Part shown: piece by piece, positions 22,634-34,875 of the stretch | Layout: each line of letters begins with the position of its first letter | How positions within the stretch are numbered: position 1 is the stretch's first letter | Program-made: the position numbers and the translations under genes | The notes under the pieces: model-generated | Seen by the model: only the letters and a program-made list of their open reading frames with translations | What the model was told of the DNA's origin: nothing | Database searches by the model: none | NCBI GenBank assembly: GCA_903813345.2 | Contig: CAIIXF020000005.1 | Location: 13,397,375-13,457,374 of the forward strand | Origin: Owenia fusiformis | Lineage: Eukaryota; Annelida; Polychaeta; Sabellida; Oweniidae | Direction of reading: 5' to 3' | Length of the DNA stretch: 60,000 nt

Positions 22634-23324
22634 GACTGGTGGGATTATGATTCACCATCTTAATAATAATGATTTATTTTTGAAGTGGCACATTTAATAT
22701 CAAGTATATATTTAATGTTGGGGGACAATCAGAAATGTTTGTATGCTTGTTTTTGTTTATTTCTTGTTTTGAAGTCACGGTGAAGGGAGTACATCAACAT
22801 CCCATTGTCTCCTGAAGGAGAAACCTTACAGCAATACTCTATTGCCTTGTTCTACAGGTTACTTATACTGTTTCTCATAGAAGCCTTGAGGGATTTGAAT
22901 TGATTTCTTTGATCATTTATTGTATGCAATCATTGCTTGATGAATTAGCTGTCAAAATAGATGACATTTTCTTCAATATGACATCCCTCAAATGGAAAGT
23001 CACATATGTACTCATGAATTAAGTACCATCATGGGCAAGCCCATGGTACCATGGAAGTTATAAGCAACTTTATTATATCTTTCTATCCAATGTAGTGTTT
23101 GGAAAAAATAGTTACTGACATGCTTATATACCTTTTTGAATAATATGAAATTGTTACAAAAATCTGACACCTTGTTTAACATACGTATTAAGGGTATATG
23201 TCAAATGATAAGTACTCCTAGACTTTTTTGTAAGTGAGCTTGAATATTATGTTGATATTAGAACATGACAGATCATAATGATTGTAATACTGCTATTGAG
23301 AGAGGTAATGCCCGTTTCTTCCTC

Positions 23325-23385
23325 AAAAGAGAGCTCCATCTGCAAAATACTAGGCTAGGCCCTGTGCCTCAGGTTACCTAGGTGA
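23325..23385 (+). repeat. TTTAAGAGAGCTTCATC dispersed repeat, copy 3
   Basis: CCTCAAAAGAGAGCTCCATC followed by AGGCCCTGTGCC-like words corresponds to the other copies. Confidence 0.4.
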
Positions 23386-24059
23386 TGGATTGGTATCATT
23401 TAGAAAATATGTTTTTGATTGCCTTGAGTATGACCTATTATTACGATGGAATTAGTTTTTAATAACATAACCTGGAGATATCTGTAATTCTAATGTTCAC
23501 ACATCATTAAATACGATCATATCCTCAATTTTATGATATGACTTGAAAAAGTATATACCTGGATTCAAAACATAAGCAGGATGTGGTTGACATATAAAGT
23601 GATGTCAATATGATCAAAGATGAAGCTGCTACTGTGATGTCAGCTCCTGACTATTCTTCATGTCACATATGTGGTAGTGGGGACATTCCTTACATATGTC
23701 AGGCCTTTTGTCATGGGGTTATATAAAGCTCTTACAAAAAGTCCTATGTATTATATGATCTACCATATCAGAAGGATCTATTACCACAATATCTTTTGTA
23801 TCTTTTATATAACTTTCTTGTTTCTGGGGTAAAACAAACAGATCAACATTTTTTGTTTTCATTTGCTGTCCCCGCACTGTAAAAAAGTATTGTCCAGGTA
23901 CTTTGACTGCCTCCTCACCTAGGGGCTTAATATCCTTACAGGCAGATAACTTGTGGTTGAACATAGATTCCTATGTCATAGATAATTGTATATGTCCCTG
24001 TGTAGTTGATCCTGGGGCAGTTGTAACACTGGACCACAAAGTGATGCGATCATCATGAA

Positions 24060-24400
24060 TCAATCACTAAGAAAAGCTGGAAGGGAAAGAGATACCAAAG
24101 TGAAATGTTATGGGGGGTCAAGTTTTGAAATGTGAAATAAAGGAGAAATTAGTGAAATTAGCAAGGAATAAAGTAAACAGACATGTAGTCAACACTGTAA
24201 ATTGCATAGAAATGCAAGAAAATCTGATACTTCATTCAAATTTTAGAGAGAAATTGAGTGGAATAGGCATGAGCAGACGGACATTTTAATGCATATCGAC
24301 AAAGTCAACAATTTAAATTATATAGAAATACAAGGAATCCAGACACTTATTCAAGGTCTTGAGAGGAATAAGCAATGGAGTAATTATTAAAAATAGTGAG
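24060..24400 (+). repeat. Dispersed repeat R1, copy 1 (internally duplicated)
   Basis: It contains TTTTGAAATGTGAAATAAAG, ATAGAAATGCAAGAAAATCTG, TTTTAGAGAGAAATTGAGTG and GCAGACGGACATTTT, and then a second diverged copy of the middle part. The same order of words occurs at 39660-39850, 44200-44420 and 49960-50110. The family is unknown and has no coding frame. Confidence 0.55.
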
Positions 24401-25046
24401 AATGTTCAGTGAGAAACTTCTATTCTGTTGTTATATTCCAAGTGATCAAAAAACCACATCAAAGAGAACATAAATTTATCACATCATGATAGCAATATGT
24501 TTTGCAAGAAAAAATCTATTGAACAGATGCCACCGAGCATGTTGATAAATCTAGCAGCATTGTTGCAACTGAAAAAGCCAAGAATCCCGAATGTTCTTCA
24601 AATCACCCTTGCCACATAATAAGAGCTGGAATAGTAGAATTAGAATTTTACTCAAAAGTTTAATTTAAAGTGTCAGTTTCACTAGTGCCTTGTTAATACC
24701 CCTTTAACCACTTTGTATTATGTTTGAAATGGTGCATTATACTCCCATATTCTTTGATATGCTGAGAAAGGGTTTTGAGATGATTGTTAAAGTGAATGAA
24801 GTTCCACGATATGGCATTGAAGTATATCCAACTCTGAGGTTCCCATAACCTGCAGTTTGCAGTCACTATGTAGAGAGAGGGGAGGTTGCTTTTGTACTTA
24901 TCTATGGTAAAGGGTGGGATCCGATGTTGAGTCTATCATATTTCTTAAGATTTTGGATTATCTACTGATAATGATTGCAATGATCACTTCAAGATGCTTT
25001 TTGACAGCTTATGAATCATATAAACACATCCATTATTGTGCATAAA

Positions 25047-25125
25047 TAGTCTTGCTTCAAGACTGTCAACCCCCTCCCTTAGACATGTGGGGAGGTGTGT
25101 AGCAGGGTAGGGGGGGGGGCACAAT
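25047..25125. mobile_element. TAGTCTTGC-type MITE, right end missing
   Basis: The left end TAGTCTTGCTTCAAGACTGT is identical to that of the 22530 copy, followed by a C-rich tract and later a run of about 9 G. The expected GCAAGACTA end is absent. Confidence 0.6.
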
Positions 25126-25606
25126 GGCCTGTAGCTCAGTGAATAAATAAAAGAAAGTTATCTGCTCATCCTACTATCAAACAGTTGTACTATTATAAAT
25201 AATGTTTCCTTGATTAGCCTGGGAAATATCAACTCTGACAGACAACTAACAGTTTTATGAGATCAGATAATCAGATGGCTAATTATCTTTAATGAGACCT
25301 TACTGGACGTATCACTTACCAGACTCTAGGTCACTTATCTATATTACTAAGACAATTTGCTAGAATCTAGAAGTAAATTGCTTGTATTATAACTCAACTG
25401 TCTTATTTGTGTTATTGGTTAATGGGGTCAGGCAAGGGTGTGTTTATGTCATGTTTTATTGTTACATAATAGGGTACATTGTATATGGAGTTAATCCTTG
25501 TCATGTGTTAGAACAGATGGATATATGGATTATGTGTCTATTATGACAGTGATACCCTTTAGTGTAGGTATTGTTAGAGAGATTCTGAGAAGCTTAATTG
25601 TAAAAT

Positions 25607-25772
25607 ATGCAAATTACATGCAAATCATAGCCTATATTTATGCAAATTATAGACTGATATTATGTTAAGTAGCTTGCAATACACAAAGAGTAGTCTGAAA
25701 ATATTCAATCTATAGCCTGAAAAAAATAGTTTGAAACATGTGAATTATAGATGGGGTCTGGATTATGCAAAT
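25607..25772 (+). promoter_or_regulatory. Cluster of four ATGCAAAT octamers
   Basis: ATGCAAAT, the full octamer recognised by POU-domain factors, occurs at 25607-25614, 25618-25625, 25640-25647 and 25765-25772, all in the same orientation. The first two are 11 bases apart, one helical turn. No exon is nearby, so an intronic or intergenic enhancer is the plausible reading. AT-richness raises the chance rate, but four exact octamers in 166 bases is still notable. Confidence 0.35.
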
Positions 25773-28209
25773 AATATAAGTTATACAAATTGGTACATCT
25801 GAAATCTTGTTGACTGAACAAGAGAGAGAGGAGAGTCCATTTAAATAGATATTGTATGGTAACGGAGTTGAAGAATATTTAGGAATGAGCCCATAAGTAA
25901 AGTTTGATGGACTTGAAATGTGCTATGTGTGGTATGTTTATACAGCCAGTACATCTGTTGCTAGATATAGAGAAACTAGACTAGTCTAATCATTTCAAGA
26001 TCAGTGAAGATTATCTAAATCATTTCCAGTTCCTGAACTTGGTATTTGTATGGCCTATATGATAGAGTACATGTGTTTTATGAGTAAATTACTGTGAAAA
26101 GTCTATATTATATCACTGAATTATTTGATGGAGTAGAAGAGATGGTAGGGTGTAGGGAGGGGGGATAGTTGTAGTCTTAGTTGAAGACATTTTTGATGCT
26201 TATTAAGGTGAGATCATTGTTTTATTTTGTTTCCTGGCAACCTTCTTGTGAACTAACCTGAGTTCATCAGTAGTCACTACCCTGATATCCGAGTTATATA
26301 ATTAATGACTCACATGTTCATTATGAAATTAAAACCAGCATAATTGATATCCTCTGTCTAGTTCATCACCTCAAATTTGGATGTGGCTCAAACTCTCAAT
26401 TTTATGATAATTTTAGATGCTTAATTGCTTAGGGTGAACATTACTCAACTTTTACCTTAAGTGCTCGCCAGATAATACTTTTTTGGGGCTGGGCACCTTG
26501 TTAAATATTTGTACATATTTTTTGAAATTATTATTAGCTTGTGACTGCCCACATTTATTCTGATTTTTAGGATCAGAGTCCCTCTTTTTATAATCCTTGT
26601 GTCTACCCTCTTCCAGAAAAAGTAAAGGTTTTTGATAGCGAAACCAAATGTGGCCCACATAGCTTGTAAATTGATTAAGATTTGGTATATAACTTCCTTA
26701 TTGTTCCTAAAAAGCTTCAATTGAAGCATTACAATATTTGGCCTTCATCAATGTAAAGTTCAAGGAGAGTATGAAGGGTGTTAGGACGTAGAGGAAGATT
26801 GATTGCACCTATTGTCTTACATGTTTGATTTATCATATTATCTGGAAATTTGTTTGGGGTCATTGCCAATTTGTAGCTTTCCTTATGAAATGGGGAAAGT
26901 ACAAAAGTTTTATTGCAAATTATCATATGAAATAGTTTGGACATGTAATGAAATACTGACATCTCTATATGCTTATTAGCCCATTTTCTTCAGGAAGTCA
27001 TAAGCATCTGAGTTAATGGAACCAAGAACAATGAAATGTTTGAAATAAGAAAAAATTGTTTGGCATATGTAAGAGTTTACAAAAGATAAGAACAAGAATA
27101 AAACAATGTAAAGTATAAACAGGGGAAATTTTTCTGATCTCATCAACAGAATTAAGGTTAGCAGGACCTTTAATATTCGAACATTTCCCTCATGCTTTAG
27201 ATTCCTCTGCACCAGTTGTACTCTATTTCCCTCTCGGCATGTCATTTTCTCCAAGGTAATTCCCCAGAGTTAAGTTCCAGTATGTAATCTCAATCAATAC
27301 TGTCTGATAGAAGGTAGCACGTTTTTAATTGTCTTGTTCCAACTTGTCTACTGAGTCCCATGTGGATACATCTAATCTGAGATATCATATCAAATATTGA
27401 ACCTTATAAATGAATTGAACCATTTGTAATTTCATTCATCTCTAACAATCTCAACATGGTAACATGTAGATCTGTACTGAAGCACTAGCTCCCTCTATGA
27501 AAGCCCTACTAACACAGAATAATAGACCACATTCCCTTTTATTCAATGCTATAACCGCTCTAAGAGACAGTACAGGGACCCACATTAGACCACCAAGATA
27601 ATTATGACTTTTGCATGAATAATTGAAGTTATGATTTTGATCAAATGTAGATGCGATGCTTTGAAGAGCTATGATATGTATTTTAAATAGATCCATTTCA
27701 TGGGGAAAGTCTATTTATTCAAACATCGATGAAAGTCATGTCCAATTTATCTTTTTTATCAGTTGGTCTATCTTGGACCTTATGTGATAGGAATTTGATG
27801 AAGTTATCTGGAAAATATAGCAAACCGACTGATAGATAATGCAATTTTTAAGGAAAATATTTATTTAATAAAACTCTGTTTGTTTCAGAAAGAGTTTTGT
27901 CTAATCAAAAAGCTCAGTAGAATACTGAAGAACCATTTCTATTCATGCGTTACTATTAAATGAAATACACATTATAGTTAATATACTGGTATGTATGGTA
28001 CATGTATAACAGTCTTGGAGGAATCTATTGATGTTGCTATAAAAATATGCCCAGCTGATTTTGATGATAACCAATTATAGATCTTACTATGATTGTTTGT
28101 GCCCAATCAAAAGATAAACACAGCCCTTACATATGCTAACACACCAGTCAGCTTTCTTTCATTTTCCTGTATTAAAATGAATATGAGTATAATCATTTTC
28201 ATTCTGACC
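25773..28209. other. Non-coding stretch; open minus-strand segments without assignment
   Basis: Several unrelated minus-strand frames (26452-26729, 26729-26962, 26976-27254, 27451-27696; 68-92 residues) are clustered, which might mark a decayed coding element. I found no reverse transcriptase, endonuclease or transposase motif in them and do not call a gene. Confidence 0.35.
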
Positions 28210-28323
28210 TAGTTTTGCCTAAAACCGTGTACCCTCTCCCCTGTATATTCCAACACAAAGGTGAAGTACACAGGGTGGAACTGGGAAGGGGGAGAGGAGG
28301 GTTACAGTCTCAAGGCAAGACTA
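28210..28323. mobile_element. TAGTCTTGC-type MITE, complete copy
   Basis: Left TAGTTTTGCCTAAAACCGTG and right CTCAAGGCAAGACTA are inverted ends, each at a TA dinucleotide. The C-rich left interior (CCCTCTCCCC) pairs with the G-rich right (GGGGGAGAGG). Total length is 114 bases. Confidence 0.7.
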
Positions 28324-29021
28324 ATTTTGTCAATCATGATGCCTGACATTTTCTCGAAAACTTTGAAGAACATATTCTAATTAAATTCATTCACAGTATT
28401 CTTGTTAAGTCTTTGGATCAACTCTTTCTATAGAACTCAATGTTCTCTCAAAACTAGGGATTTAACTATATCCTCATCACATCGATTTTGGATATCTTCA
28501 AGTTCATGTTTTACTGAATGCACCAGGCTATTTTTCGATGTGACATGTTTTGTAGGGGTTTTCCCAATCAAAAGATAACATCATATCTCTTTGATCTTGA
28601 CTGGACCTACATCTGGTGACAATCCATATACAGTTTTTAGATTAATTATCATAATGGTCATTTTAAGAACCCACACTTTAAGTTCTTTTTAGTCTTCATT
28701 TGACCATGGCAGTCCATCATGATAAACCATGACATCTCATTTCTTCGTCCTTGGTCCAATGGTTTTCACTTCTTTCTGAATTGAGGAATAAATGAAGACC
28801 TTTAAATGAAGGATGCATAACTTGCCAGCCCTGAGGTTTTGGTGACACTTAAAGATGTTATGAGCATATAGCAAGGCAAAGATGATCCGATCATCCGAAT
28901 TGACATATAATGTTCTTCATAAAATCAATTACTCTGCTGCCTTTGTTATTCTACAGAATTGGAGGCCAGTGTATATTTGATAAGGGACTGAATCATTTCC
29001 TATTCCTTTCAATTGTTTGAT

Positions 29022-29080
29022 CTTTAAAAGAGAGCTTCAACTACAATATATAGGGCTCTGACCATCAGAGTTAACCATTT
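29022..29080 (+). repeat. TTTAAGAGAGCTTCATC dispersed repeat, copy 4
   Basis: CTTTAAAAGAGAGCTTCAAC, then TATAGGGCTCTGACCATC. This is the clearest copy of the family. Confidence 0.45.
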
Positions 29081-29812
29081 ACTATCCTGTCCCCTTCAAC
29101 TCAGATGTAGGCTTCTATGTCATGGAAACATTCACGTTTTCATGTTAGCATGTAATGATCTTGGTCAAAATATGTAACATATAATTATTCCAGTATGGAG
29201 TTGTATAACGTGTTACTGTATCTTATGTATTCTTTCAACATTTTGTGAAAATTGGTGTTTTTGAGTGGTGAATTGTGGCAAGTTATTGCACATTACCATT
29301 TAAAGGCCATAACCAATTATTAGTTATAGCTATTATTATTACAATAATGGGACTGACAATAGAAGTGGAAATGGGGTTCTAACTTGGTTACCATATGTGA
29401 AGCGTGCATATCTTTGAGTGCTCTTTCCACAGTTTTTGTTTGTCCAATTTTTTTGATCCATGAGCTTTCTAGTTTTGATCTAATTATGGGCAGATTAGAC
29501 TATGTTTTAGACTCAGATTTTTCGTGGATCTTTAAAGCATATTGTCCCTTTTCTGATGAAGATATAGAGAACTTAATTGAATTTGTCAGCTAAATTGTTT
29601 ATAAGGGTTTCATAAACAAGGTCCAGAGCATTATGCTGACTTTTATTGGTATTGATCAGTGGATAATTTGATTTGGTGATAACAGTCCTAGTGGTATTTA
29701 GGGGTCATGATCAGATCCTAGGCTTATATAGAGGTTTCTATTGGTTCTGGAGAGTCACAGAGCTTAGACCATTTGGTAGATGAACTATTCCTTTGGGTGT
29801 TATGCTTATTAA

Positions 29813-30498
29813 CCTTTAGCGTGCTGCCGGCGGACGAGTCCGCCGAGACTAAAATGTCTCTCACAACTGCCGGCGGACCCGTACGCCCGATTTCAAACTT
29901 TTAAAAACTTTACTTTTTCGCGCCATTCGTATTGTCCAATTAGATTGCCCGATTTATTCAGTGCCTAACATGACTTCCTGTTGACCTAGAAATGGCGATA
30001 TTTCGAAAAATAATTCTCAATTCAACAATTTAAACAGTGTTTTAGTCGTTTTTAGTGAACGAATCGTACAAAATGGTGGACAAATACGATCACAACGAAA
30101 ATGTGGAGGAAATGGATTACGATTTCGAGCTCTTTAGGCTCTTGGAAGCCGATAACGGTCATCGAAACTATAAACTAGAATATTTTCTGAATTGAAAAAT
30201 TGAACATTCGATCGCTGCAAATTCAGATTTGGGATTCTGACCAGACAAATGGGCGGAGCGGCGGATTCCGGAGGAGTATTCATGGTATATTGATGCCCAG
30301 TCGTGTTAATGTACGAAAAAATTCATGAGAACATTTTTTTCATGAGCCAGGCCACTGTATCTTCCCTTTGTGAAAATTTTATCCAGATTCATTCAGTAGT
30401 TATTGAGATATTAATTATTTAGTCCATTTTTTGCACTCTTTGAAAAATAAGCCAGTTGCGTGGGATATATTTGCTGAAATAAGGCAGCATGGTAAAGG
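29813..30498 (+). mobile_element. piggyBac-like element, internally deleted (686 bp)
   Basis: TTAA flanks both ends (29809-29812 and 30499-30502), the obligatory target duplication of the piggyBac superfamily. The left end reads CCTTTAGCGTGCTGCC and the right end, inverted, reads CCTTTACCATGCTGCC. Just inside the left end is a GC-rich hairpin (GGCGGACGAGTCCGCC). A short frame starting at 30073 fits the start of a transposase gene. The catalytic core, which in complete elements needs well over 1 kb, is absent, so this is a deletion derivative that depends on a transposase elsewhere. Confidence 0.85.
30073..30195 (+). pseudogene. Truncated piggyBac transposase N-terminus (40 aa)
   Basis: An ATG at 30073 opens 40 codons to a TGA at 30193-30195. 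The peptide is acidic, with an EEMDYDFELFRLLEADNG segment, like the acidic, poorly conserved N-terminal region typical of piggyBac transposases. The DDE/DDD core and C-terminal cysteine-rich domain are not present. Position just inside the 5' terminal repeat supports the call. The peptide alone would be too short to identify. Confidence 0.5.
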
Positions 30499-30625
30499 TT
30501 AAGTAAGGTACATAGAATTTTAAGAAGTTGAAATGGTAAAAACTATATTACTTAAAGTGAATATTCCCAATTACAAAGAATGATCCTTAGTCAATTCAAG
30601 TATTGGTCCCAAAGGAGGATATTAC

Positions 30626-30690
30626 CCAAGCTTCCAGACATATTGGTCACATGACCCAAGCTTCCAGACATATTGGTCAGATGACCTGTT
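30626..30690 (+). repeat. Tandem duplication, unit about 31 bp, two copies
   Basis: The phrase ACCCAAGCTTCCAGACATAT, continuing to TGGTCA and ATGACC, occurs twice back to back with one difference (CACATG versus CAGATG). Confidence 0.85.
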
Positions 30691-31408
30691 TGATTATCAA
30701 TGAAAATAGACTCATGTATGATATCACATTAGATATTCTTTTGGAGCTTCAAACTGAAATTTAATACTCCTCCTAGAATCTCTTTTCTTAAAACAAATGT
30801 GTATCTGTGATTCTAAATGAAGAGATTGCCATGACAATTCATGATGTCCAGTCTGTATTGGTGTTTCCATGGGGATGAATAACTGTAAAGTATTTAATGC
30901 ATTCTGGGATAGATTTCTGGGATATCTAAACTGCCATCTTTGACAGTCGTAGATAACCATCTAGGCCTTTGGAACACAATCCACAATTACTGTGACTAAA
31001 TTAAGGAGTAATTGCTACAAATGGTCAGAAGGGACTGTTGACAGGTCAAGCCTTGTGGCCAGTTTGACCAGAAGGGCTGAAACTTTGTCTGTTGTGGTTT
31101 TGGTTGTTGCTATTTAGGTTGGGAAACTGGAGGTGTTTTCTTACATACAGGAAATAGTGACCCCTACTTTGAATTCCTTTGGTAATGGCATCTGCAGAGG
31201 ATTGTTCTGTGGTAAATTCTTTATGGATTATGAAGTTTAGTGTTATTATAGTAGGTTAGAGTTTAGAACTATTCAAGGTATAATGGCAATGCTATACTTT
31301 GATAAAGTATAGAAGTGGCATACTAACAGCAAACCATTTTTTTTAGAAAATTAAGAATTAAATTGAAGTATAATGTACAATGCTCTCTCTCATTGTGGTG
31401 GTTGCCTA

Positions 31409-31924
31409 ATAGACAGGTTCCAATTCAAATAATTCAAGTTTTTGAGGCATTTTTTAGAAAAAGCAACAGACCTATTTTTACTAGATCAGTTTTTCATGCT
31501 GATAAAGATATTAAAAGATGACAGCTCAACGGGGTGGTCACGACACTAAATTTTGGCATTTTTACCCCCCTAGGAAAATAATCTAGGGGGTACTATGAAA
31601 CTAGTTCATAACTCAAAGGATATATGAGCTATTGTTCTGAGTTGTACACCATACATTGCTAGTACAAATACGAATACTATCCTAAAGTTATAGGTTGATA
31701 CCCTAATTGGTCTCAGAAAATTACAAAAAAACAGGAAAAAGATACGCAATTTTTGTCTTGCCAATTTTATATTTGTAGCTTCAAGCACAATATGACAGCT
31801 TTAACAGCTCATAGTAGTATTCTAACAACATTCCTAAGCTATGTGTGGTATTGTAATACATCTATTTTAGTTATGAAGTACTATTTTGTAATTTTAATAT
31901 GACTTTATAGTGCCCTACCCCTGG
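31409..31924 (+). repeat. Left long terminal inverted repeat
   Basis: Left arm of the 31409-35409 element. It contains CCCCCCTAGG and CCTAGGGGG-like inverted words. The 60-residue minus frame in it is a shadow. Confidence 0.75.
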
Positions 31925-32259
31925 AAAATTGAAGAAAGTGGATGTGGTGAATTTTATCATTTTGCAGCATTAAGTTAGAAACATGTATTGATAGACACCA
32001 AATCAATAAATTCATACCATCATCAAATGTTAGGTGACATTCTAATTCATTTATTACTAGAATATAGGACTTAAGATATTTTATATGTAAGTTTTCAATT
32101 TAGTACATGTATCATAATGAAATCTAGTGTAATCACATACTAGAGAGGTTGGCATACAGTCTGGACATTGACATAAAGTCTAAACATTATAATCATCAAT
32201 TGATCTCATTTGAGCAACTAGACTATGGTGGTCATCATGCACAAGTAATGTACAGTGTA

Positions 32260-33114
32260 CAGTAGAACCTGCTAAGTGGAACACCTCTGTAAGTGGAACA
32301 CCTCCCAAGTGGAACGCCTTTTCAAAGTCCCGTTTTAAAAACCCATTGACTTAATGTTAATTGAACCTCTGTAAATGGAACACCTCCAAACTTGAACAGT
32401 GAACACCCCATATTGAAAAATTAACCTGCTAAGTGAAACAGTCAATTTCCATAGATTTCAATATTGATATATGTAAACAGAATTAATCTCCTTCAATGAT
32501 ATCTGGGTATGAAAACAGGTAATACTGTGATAATTGGCAAATTAGGACTTTAATGGATTTTAATGGATTAACCTCCTGTAGAGGTCAACATGTGATGCAA
32601 CCAATAATTAATTTGATAATCAGCAAATTAGGATTTCATAAGATTATCATTCAGAAAATTGGATTAACCTCCTGTAGAACTGGACATGTGATGCTACCAC
32701 TAATTAATATCCCTTGCTGTTTGTTTCAAACTTAATACATGTAAGTAAGATTAAAAATGTCATTTAAAAACAATTGAATTATTAGCAGTAGGAACAAGTC
32801 TTTAAAACTTAATTGCCTAATCTTTGTACCTGAGACTGGCACAATTAGGAGGATTAAGAATGTCAAAAAACGTTTTTGGCAGAATGAGGAGGATTAAGAA
32901 TGTCAGATACCTTTTTGAGTAAAATAAATAGATTTTAATGGTATATACCTGCCCTGTAATGAAGGGAGAATCATATTTCCAATGATACATATTAATCCTA
33001 TATTTGATCTTGTATGTTCCCTGCGAACCAAAAACCTCCATAAGTGGAACACCTTCTAAGTGGAACGCTTTGTGGCAGAATGGAGAGTGTTCCACTTAAA
33101 CACAGGTTCTACTG
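32260..33114. mobile_element. CAGTAGAACC element, TA target duplication (855 bp)
   Basis: The element starts CAGTAGAACCTG and ends CAGGTTCTACTG, with TA on each side (32258-32259, 33115-33116), as in Tc1/mariner-type insertions. Both subterminal regions carry arrays of AAGTGGAACACCT-like words, in inverted orientation at the two ends. It is nested within the 31409-35409 unit. Fragments of the same family lie at 42990-43059 and 43570-43640. No transposase frame is present. Confidence 0.75.
32530..32715 (+). repeat. Direct duplication inside the CAGTAGAACC element
   Basis: Two diverged copies of about 95 bp share GGATTAACCTCCTGTAGA, CATGTGATGC and CCA-x-TAATTAAT words. A second short duplication (GAGGATTAAGAATGTCA) is at about 32850-32905. 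Confidence 0.65.
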
Positions 33115-34523
33115 TATTTACATAATAATGTTATAAAGGAGCATGTAGGTTATCGCAAACAACTCCAGACAATTCTAACTTGAATTATGAATATTTTCTG
33201 ACCATGAACATGGGTACATCTTTTAGATCTATTCATTATCTTCAAGAAAAGTAAATATAATGATTGAAATCAGACCTAAGTGATATTAACATGATTAAAG
33301 GGAATGAATCAACATACTTTTTACTAAAAATGTTGACCTAATTTTTACCAAAGATGCAACCTTTAATTATATTGTTGAATGCATAATTAGAATATGCTTT
33401 GAGACATGTTCTTTTTCCTAAGAGGAAAAGTGGATTGCTCCAGGGACTTTAAAGACACCGAATTGTTAACATTGTTAAAATGATGGCATTTTTGGTGAAA
33501 ATGAGGTCAACAACTTTGAAAAAATATATTGATGGGTTGATTGCTAGTGAAATATCTCTGAGTCCGATTGACTTTATTATCCCTGTATACCTGTCTTCAT
33601 GGTCAGAAAATAGTCATAATCAAAGATATAACTGTCTGAAATTGTTTGTGATTACTTACCTGAACCTTTCCAGGTCAAATCAGGAGTGACAAAATTATTC
33701 CCACCAAATTTTTGACATGTCTTCAAATACGATAATATTTTCTTCATAAGATAGAGTGTCACTTGTGAAATTTATTGATTGACCTGAGATCGTACCACAT
33801 CTTTATGACATAGAAGCGAAATAGCCATATTGAACTTTAATGATGTTTGTTTAATTGTTGTTTGCCACTTTTCGACAATTGTCAAAATTTGGGGGTTTTG
33901 GGGGAGGGGTACAATTAGGTTAAAAAATTCACCTGATTCAGACTATCCTTAAATGAGCACTGATTCACCCGAGAGCATAACTTTTTCAAAACATGTAAGT
34001 GTTATTTTTGGACCACTCAAATTAATGTTTCGTCTAATTTTCCCTCAGAGTTTCATCATCATTGTCCAAATCTTAGGCCATATTTGTTGAGATATATGAA
34101 TGTTCATTATTAAAATCTTGCCTTCCTTTGCAGTTGGAAAAGATTCGGCATTAGGTGTTATAAGTCCCAGAGCACGATAAATAAATAAAAATAATAACAA
34201 CAAAATGACATAGAACTGATAGACGTTTTCTCTTGTGCGTGTCAGCCATGGTCTACCAAATTGCTATTCAGTAGGAAGAAACTCATTTTTCAGTTTCCAT
34301 TTTAATTTCCTGACAAATAGAGCGATCATCTCAGGATTTTTTCTATGAACTATGTGTCGCCCTAGCCACTTCTGTTTTAGAGAACAATAGAACAATAGAA
34401 AAGATTACTTTACCATAATTTTAATCATCCCACATTGTAGACATATTTAGAATTAAAAATATGAAGAGAATGACAAAACCTCTTAAAACACATTTCTTAG
34501 GAAACAAATAGTGTCGTATTCTT

Positions 34524-34537
34524 GTTACTATGGCAAC
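34524..34537. promoter_or_regulatory. Perfect RFX X-box palindrome
   Basis: GTTACTATGGCAAC fits the full 14-base X-box consensus (GTTRCYATGGYAAC) at every position. It lies inside the long-TIR element, about 340 bases from the right arm, with no exon nearby. Confidence 0.3.
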
Positions 34538-34875
34538 AGAGTTTTTTCTTTTTGTCATTTTTGTCATACAGATTACCTATCATACCAGGACCAAATCCTG
34601 AAAATTTGAATTCAGTATCTTCATTAGTATCTTAGATATAGGTTTCTTATAGTATCTCCTGCAGATTTTATCGGAGTATAAGGAAAATGCTCTGAAGAGG
34701 GTTGCCCAAGGATGCCACTTAACAGTATTTTTGAGGTCCCAACCCTCTATTCATGGGAATAGTTAACCATTGTAAAGCTTCTCATGGTTAACTGACAGAA
34801 TTGATTGTATCTTCAACTAAGAAGACAATAAAATGTTATAAAACCAGAAAAAACACACCAACTTTCTTCTATTAA

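Noticed and set aside
22117-22650. 177-residue hydrophobic protein, possibly a repeat membrane protein
   Set aside because: It is the translation of a 20-bp minisatellite that is stop-free in all three forward frames. It has no splice or start context and a MITE cuts into its end.
22857-22880. Second exon of the 10833 gene (acceptor TTCTACAG then GGT TAC codons)
   Set aside because: The phase fits, but a TAG stop comes after seven codons and nothing supports a truncated ending.
26452-27696. Decayed LINE on the minus strand
   Set aside because: Several frames cluster, but no reverse transcriptase or endonuclease motif could be seen in any of them.
29825-29855. Hammerhead-ribozyme-like word GGACGAGTCC
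   Set aside because: The core CUGANGA and GAAA segments are absent. The word is simply a GC-rich hairpin inside the piggyBac-like end.
34134-34181. Terminal exon after CCTTCCTTTGCAG, ending in TAA with A-rich sequence
   Set aside because: Good acceptor and a 15-codon ending, but it sits inside a transposon-like unit and no preceding exon in phase was found.
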